Below, in pieces: positions 60,903-64,000 of a stretch of DNA of 64,000 nucleotides. This DNA is from an uncultured Pelagibacteraceae bacterium (GTDB lineage: Bacteria > Pseudomonadota > Alphaproteobacteria > Pelagibacterales > Pelagibacteraceae), in assembly GCA_902584365.1 (NCBI GenBank), contig CACHZG010000002.1, positions 57,832 through 121,831 on the forward strand, read 5' to 3'. Below the pieces are notes generated by a model. It worked only from the letters and a program-made list of their open reading frames with translations, did no database searches and was not told the origin of the DNA. Within the stretch, counting starts at the first letter, position 1, and every line of letters begins with the position of its first letter. Position numbers and translations under genes: made by a program.

Positions 60903-62747
60903 TTATATACCTTTTCTTTGTTTTTTCTTCCCATCAAGGTGTTCTTTTAGGGCTCTTTTATTTTCTTCAGTTGTAGGCACTGAAAGAGTAGGACTTTCCC
61001 AGTATGCAGAACCTTCTAACCACTGATAACCATCAGTATGAATACTTATTACATAAGTTTTTTTTGATTTCTTTGCTCTTTTAAATGCTTCCTCAAGCTC
61101 AGATATTGAATTAACTTGTTCTCCGTTTGCACCCATACTTTTTGCATGCGAAGCAAAATCTACTGGAACAAGATTGGGTGTTTTAGAACTTTTTAATAAA
61201 CAATTAAATTCTTTACCTCCTTTGTATAATTGAAGACGATTAATAACTGCATGGCCACCATTATCACAAACAATTATGATTAGTTTGTTGTTAGTAATTA
61301 CAGAGCTATATATATCAGAATTATAAAGTAGATAAGAACCATCACCAACAAATGCAATTACTTCTTTACTAGGATTAGCCATTTTAATTCCCAAAGCTCC
61401 TGAAATTTCATAACTCATACAACTAAATCCCCATTCAGTTTCATGAGTGTTTAATTCTCTTGGTCTCCATACTTGTACTACTTCACCAACTAAACCTCCA
61501 GCTGCAGTAACGGCTATATCCGAAGGATCAGAATTTCTATAAATGGCTCCAACAGCGTGAGCATAACTCGGAAGTTTTTGGTTGGTTGGACCGCTTTCTT
61601 TATCAACATACTCATTCCAATTTTTTAATTCTGTTTGAGCTTTTTTATTCCAACTCTCATCAACTTTCCAATTACCAAGAGCCAAAGAAAGTTCTGACAA
61701 AGTAACTTTTGCATCCCCAACCACAGCTTGGCCCATGTGCTTATTAGCATCAAATCTTGCGGTATTAATAGAGACAAGTTTAAAATTTGGATTTTCAAAG
61801 TTTGCCCATGACCCTGTTGTGAAATCTGCTAATTTAGTTCCAACCGCAATAGCAAGATCTGTTTTTTTCGCCATATTGTTAGCAGCTTTACCACCAAGAC
61901 CGCCGATCGGACCTAAAAAATGAGAGTGATCTCTTTTCATAGTGGAATATCCCATTACTGTTTGTGTCACTGGTATATTATGTTTTCTAGCGAAATTAGA
62001 TAATTCATCCATAGCATCAGAATAAAAAACTCCTCCACCAGATATTAGAATAGGATTTTGTGATTTTTTGATAATATCAGCTGCCTTTTTTATTTGAAAA
62101 TCATCTGGCCTTGGTCTTCTAATTGAATGAACTCTTTCTTTAAAAAAATCTTCTGGATAATCAAATATCTCACCTTGAACATCCTGACTAAGTGAAATAC
62201 AAGCTGGACCACAATCAGCAGGATCTAACATAATTTCGATGGCTTGTGGTAGAGATGAAATGATTTGTTCTGGGCGTGTAATTCTATCAAAATATCTTAC
62301 GACAGATTTGAAACTATCATTTTGTGTTAATCCTGGATTATTAAAATGTTCAACTTGTTGCAATACAGGATCAGGCAATCTATTAGCAAAAGTATCTCCA
62401 GGTAAAAATAAAATTGGAAGTCTATTACTCATGGCTACTGCAGCAGCAGTTATCATATTTGTAGAACCTGGACCAACAGAGCTAGTGGCAATAAAAATTT
62501 GTTTTCTTCTTTTTGCTCTTGAGTAAGCTATTCCGGTTAGTGCCATATTCTGTTCATGGTGGCCTCTCCAAGTTGGTAATTCTTTTTTATTTTCTTCTAG
62601 TGCTTGTCCTAAGCACGCAACGTTACCGTGCCCAAATATTCCAAAAGCACCGGGAAATAAGGGCTCTTTCTTTCCTTCAATTAAAATTTTTTGTTTTGTA
62701 AGGAATTTCACCAAAGCATGAGCACAAGTGAGTTGAATATTTTTCAT
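60903..62747 (-). CDS. iolD: 3D-(3,5/4)-trihydroxycyclohexane-1,2-dione acylhydrolase (IolD)
   Basis: ThDP-dependent enzyme, 614 aa; GIFGHGNVACLGQALEE, GHHEQNMALTGIAYSRAKRRKQIFIATSSVGPGSTNM. Confidence 0.93.
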   Translation of the reverse strand: MKNIQLTCAHALVKFLTKQKILIEGKKEPLFPGAFGIFGHGNVACLGQALEENKKELPTWRGHHEQNMALTGIAYSRAKRRKQIFIATSSVGPGSTNMITAAAVAMSNRLPILFLPGDTFANRLPDPVLQQVEHFNNPGLTQNDSFKSVVRYFDRITRPEQIISSLPQAIEIMLDPADCGPACISLSQDVQGEIFDYPEDFFKERVHSIRRPRPDDFQIKKAADIIKKSQNPILISGGGVFYSDAMDELSNFARKHNIPVTQTVMGYSTMKRDHSHFLGPIGGLGGKAANNMAKKTDLAIAVGTKLADFTTGSWANFENPNFKLVSINTARFDANKHMGQAVVGDAKVTLSELSLALGNWKVDESWNKKAQTELKNWNEYVDKESGPTNQKLPSYAHAVGAIYRNSDPSDIAVTAAGGLVGEVVQVWRPRELNTHETEWGFSCMSYEISGALGIKMANPSKEVIAFVGDGSYLLYNSDIYSSVITNNKLIIIVCDNGGHAVINRLQLYKGGKEFNCLLKSSKTPNLVPVDFASHAKSMGANGEQVNSISELEEAFKRAKKSKKTYVISIHTDGYQWLEGSAYWESPTLSVPTTEENKRALKEHLDGKKKQRKGI

Positions 62748-62802
62748 AAATTCTTTATAAGATAATTAATTAACTTATTTTATTCAATATTAATATAAAT
62801 TT

Positions 62803-64000
62803 ATGTACTCAAAATTTGGTCAATTTATCGATGGTAAATGGCAACAATCATCAAGTGGTGAAACTTATGAAGTAATAAACCCTGCCACAGAAGAAATAAT
62901 AGGCAAAGCATCAAAGGCAAATAGTAAGGACATACAAAGAGCTCTAATATCAGCTGAAAAAGGATTAGAAATTTGGAGAAATACATCGCCATGGGAACGT
63001 TCTAAAGTTATAAGAAAAATTTCAGAATTATTAAGAAAAAAAGTTGATACGTTATCTAAATGGTTAACCTTAGAAGTTGGAAAACCCTTAACGGAAGGAC
63101 CAGGTGAAGTAGGTGGTGCAGCTGATATATTTGAATGGAATTCTGAAGAAACAAAAAGAATTTTTGGTGAAATAAATCAAAGTCGTTTTCCAAATACTCA
63201 AATTCATGTAGTTTATCAACCAGTTGGAGTAGTGGCTGCTCTAATACCTTGGAATTTTCCAATAATTTTAGCTTCTAGAAAAATTTCCACAGCTTTAGCT
63301 GCTGGCTGCTCTGTAATAGTGAAGCCAGATGTAATAACGCCAGGATGTGTGATGGAAATAGTTGATATTTGTAAAGAAGCAGGTGTTCCGCCTGGTGTAG
63401 TAAATTTATTGTCAGGAGATCCTGCTGAAATATCATCAGAGCTTATAGCTTCTGATATAGTAAAAAAAATTTCAATTACTGGCTCCACACGTGTAGGAAA
63501 ATTAATTCTTAAACAAGCTGCAAATAAAGTTCAAAGAGTGACAATGGAACTTAGTGGTCATTCACCATTTATAGTCTTTGATGACGTGGACTTAAATAAG
63601 GTAACGGACATGGCAATTACAGCAAAATTTAGAAACAATGGTCAAGTTTGTATCTCTCCTAATAGATTTTACATTCACGAAAAGAAAAAAGATGAGTTTG
63701 CAGATCTCATGGTTAAAAAAACTAAGAAGCTAAAAATAGGAAATGGTATGGATAAAGATACTCTTCTTGGACCTTTATGCACAAAACAACGTTTGGAAGG
63801 TGTTGAAAAATTGGTAGAGACAACCAAAAAAGAGGGTGGAAAAGTACTTTTAGGTGGAAAAAGAGCAGCTAATTTTAATAAGGGATATTTTTATGAACCT
63901 ACAATTTTTGATAACGTAAAAGATAATTTTACAATCATGAAAGAAGAGCCTTTTGGTCCTATTGTGCCAATTTTAACATTTAATGATTTTGACGAAGTTA
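62803..64000 (+). CDS. NAD(P)-dependent aldehyde dehydrogenase (truncated by window end)
   Basis: ATG at 62803: MYSKFGQFIDGKWQQSSSGETYEVINPATEEIIGKA..., PWNFP, MELSGHSPFIVF, GQVCISPNRFY; open to the edge. Confidence 0.93.
   Translation, partial: MYSKFGQFIDGKWQQSSSGETYEVINPATEEIIGKASKANSKDIQRALISAEKGLEIWRNTSPWERSKVIRKISELLRKKVDTLSKWLTLEVGKPLTEGPGEVGGAADIFEWNSEETKRIFGEINQSRFPNTQIHVVYQPVGVVAALIPWNFPIILASRKISTALAAGCSVIVKPDVITPGCVMEIVDICKEAGVPPGVVNLLSGDPAEISSELIASDIVKKISITGSTRVGKLILKQAANKVQRVTMELSGHSPFIVFDDVDLNKVTDMAITAKFRNNGQVCISPNRFYIHEKKKDEFADLMVKKTKKLKIGNGMDKDTLLGPLCTKQRLEGVEKLVETTKKEGGKVLLGGKRAANFNKGYFYEPTIFDNVKDNFTIMKEEPFGPIVPILTFNDFDEV

Noticed and set aside
62239-62701. Plus-strand ORFs inside iolD
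   Set aside because: Antisense to strongly conserved ThDP enzyme motifs.
63056-63488. Minus-strand ORFs within the terminal aldehyde dehydrogenase
   Set aside because: The plus strand encodes a convincing ALDH (PWNFP, GQVCISPNRF) truncated by the window end.

Overview
This window is a low-GC, gene-dense, streamlined alphaproteobacterial chromosome segment; gene content and order look SAR11/Pelagibacter-like (inferred, no search was run). About 1-46.9 kb is mostly core genes: topA, plsY, pyrB with a pyrC-like gene, ruvX, gatCAB, umuDC, a TPP-riboswitch-controlled SSS transporter (ThiV-like), slt, dapA-smpB-folK-relA/spoT-pyrE-pdxJ-acpS-lepB-rnc-recO, hemB, rpiB-glyA-nrdR-ribD-ribE-ribBA-ribH-nusB, hppA, bamE/CBP3/rpmF/plsX/ihfA/merR/rpmG, ctaA, rplM-rpsI, argC, hom, glpX, recJ. 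A tRNA-Glu overlapping the recJ 3' end is followed (46.9-50.4 kb) by three tandem small cassettes. These are bounded by direct repeats of the tRNA-Glu 3' end, carry conserved left and right flanking modules, contain only small or membrane-anchored uncharacterised proteins, and include no recognisable integrase. This is the most unusual structure in the window. From about 50.4 kb to the end is accessory metabolism: an FkbM methyltransferase, a D-2-hydroxyacid dehydrogenase, and an inositol/sugar catabolic island (iolE, three Gfo/Idh/MocA oxidoreductases, an FrcBCA-like ABC transporter plus ROK kinase, iolD, aldehyde dehydrogenase). Other points: an alphaproteobacterial LexA box before umuDC, a probably inactive pseudo-dihydroorotase, a RibBA with a degenerate GTP cyclohydrolase II half, a TPP aptamer adjoining the start codon, back-to-back divergent start codons, and many overlapping convergent genes.
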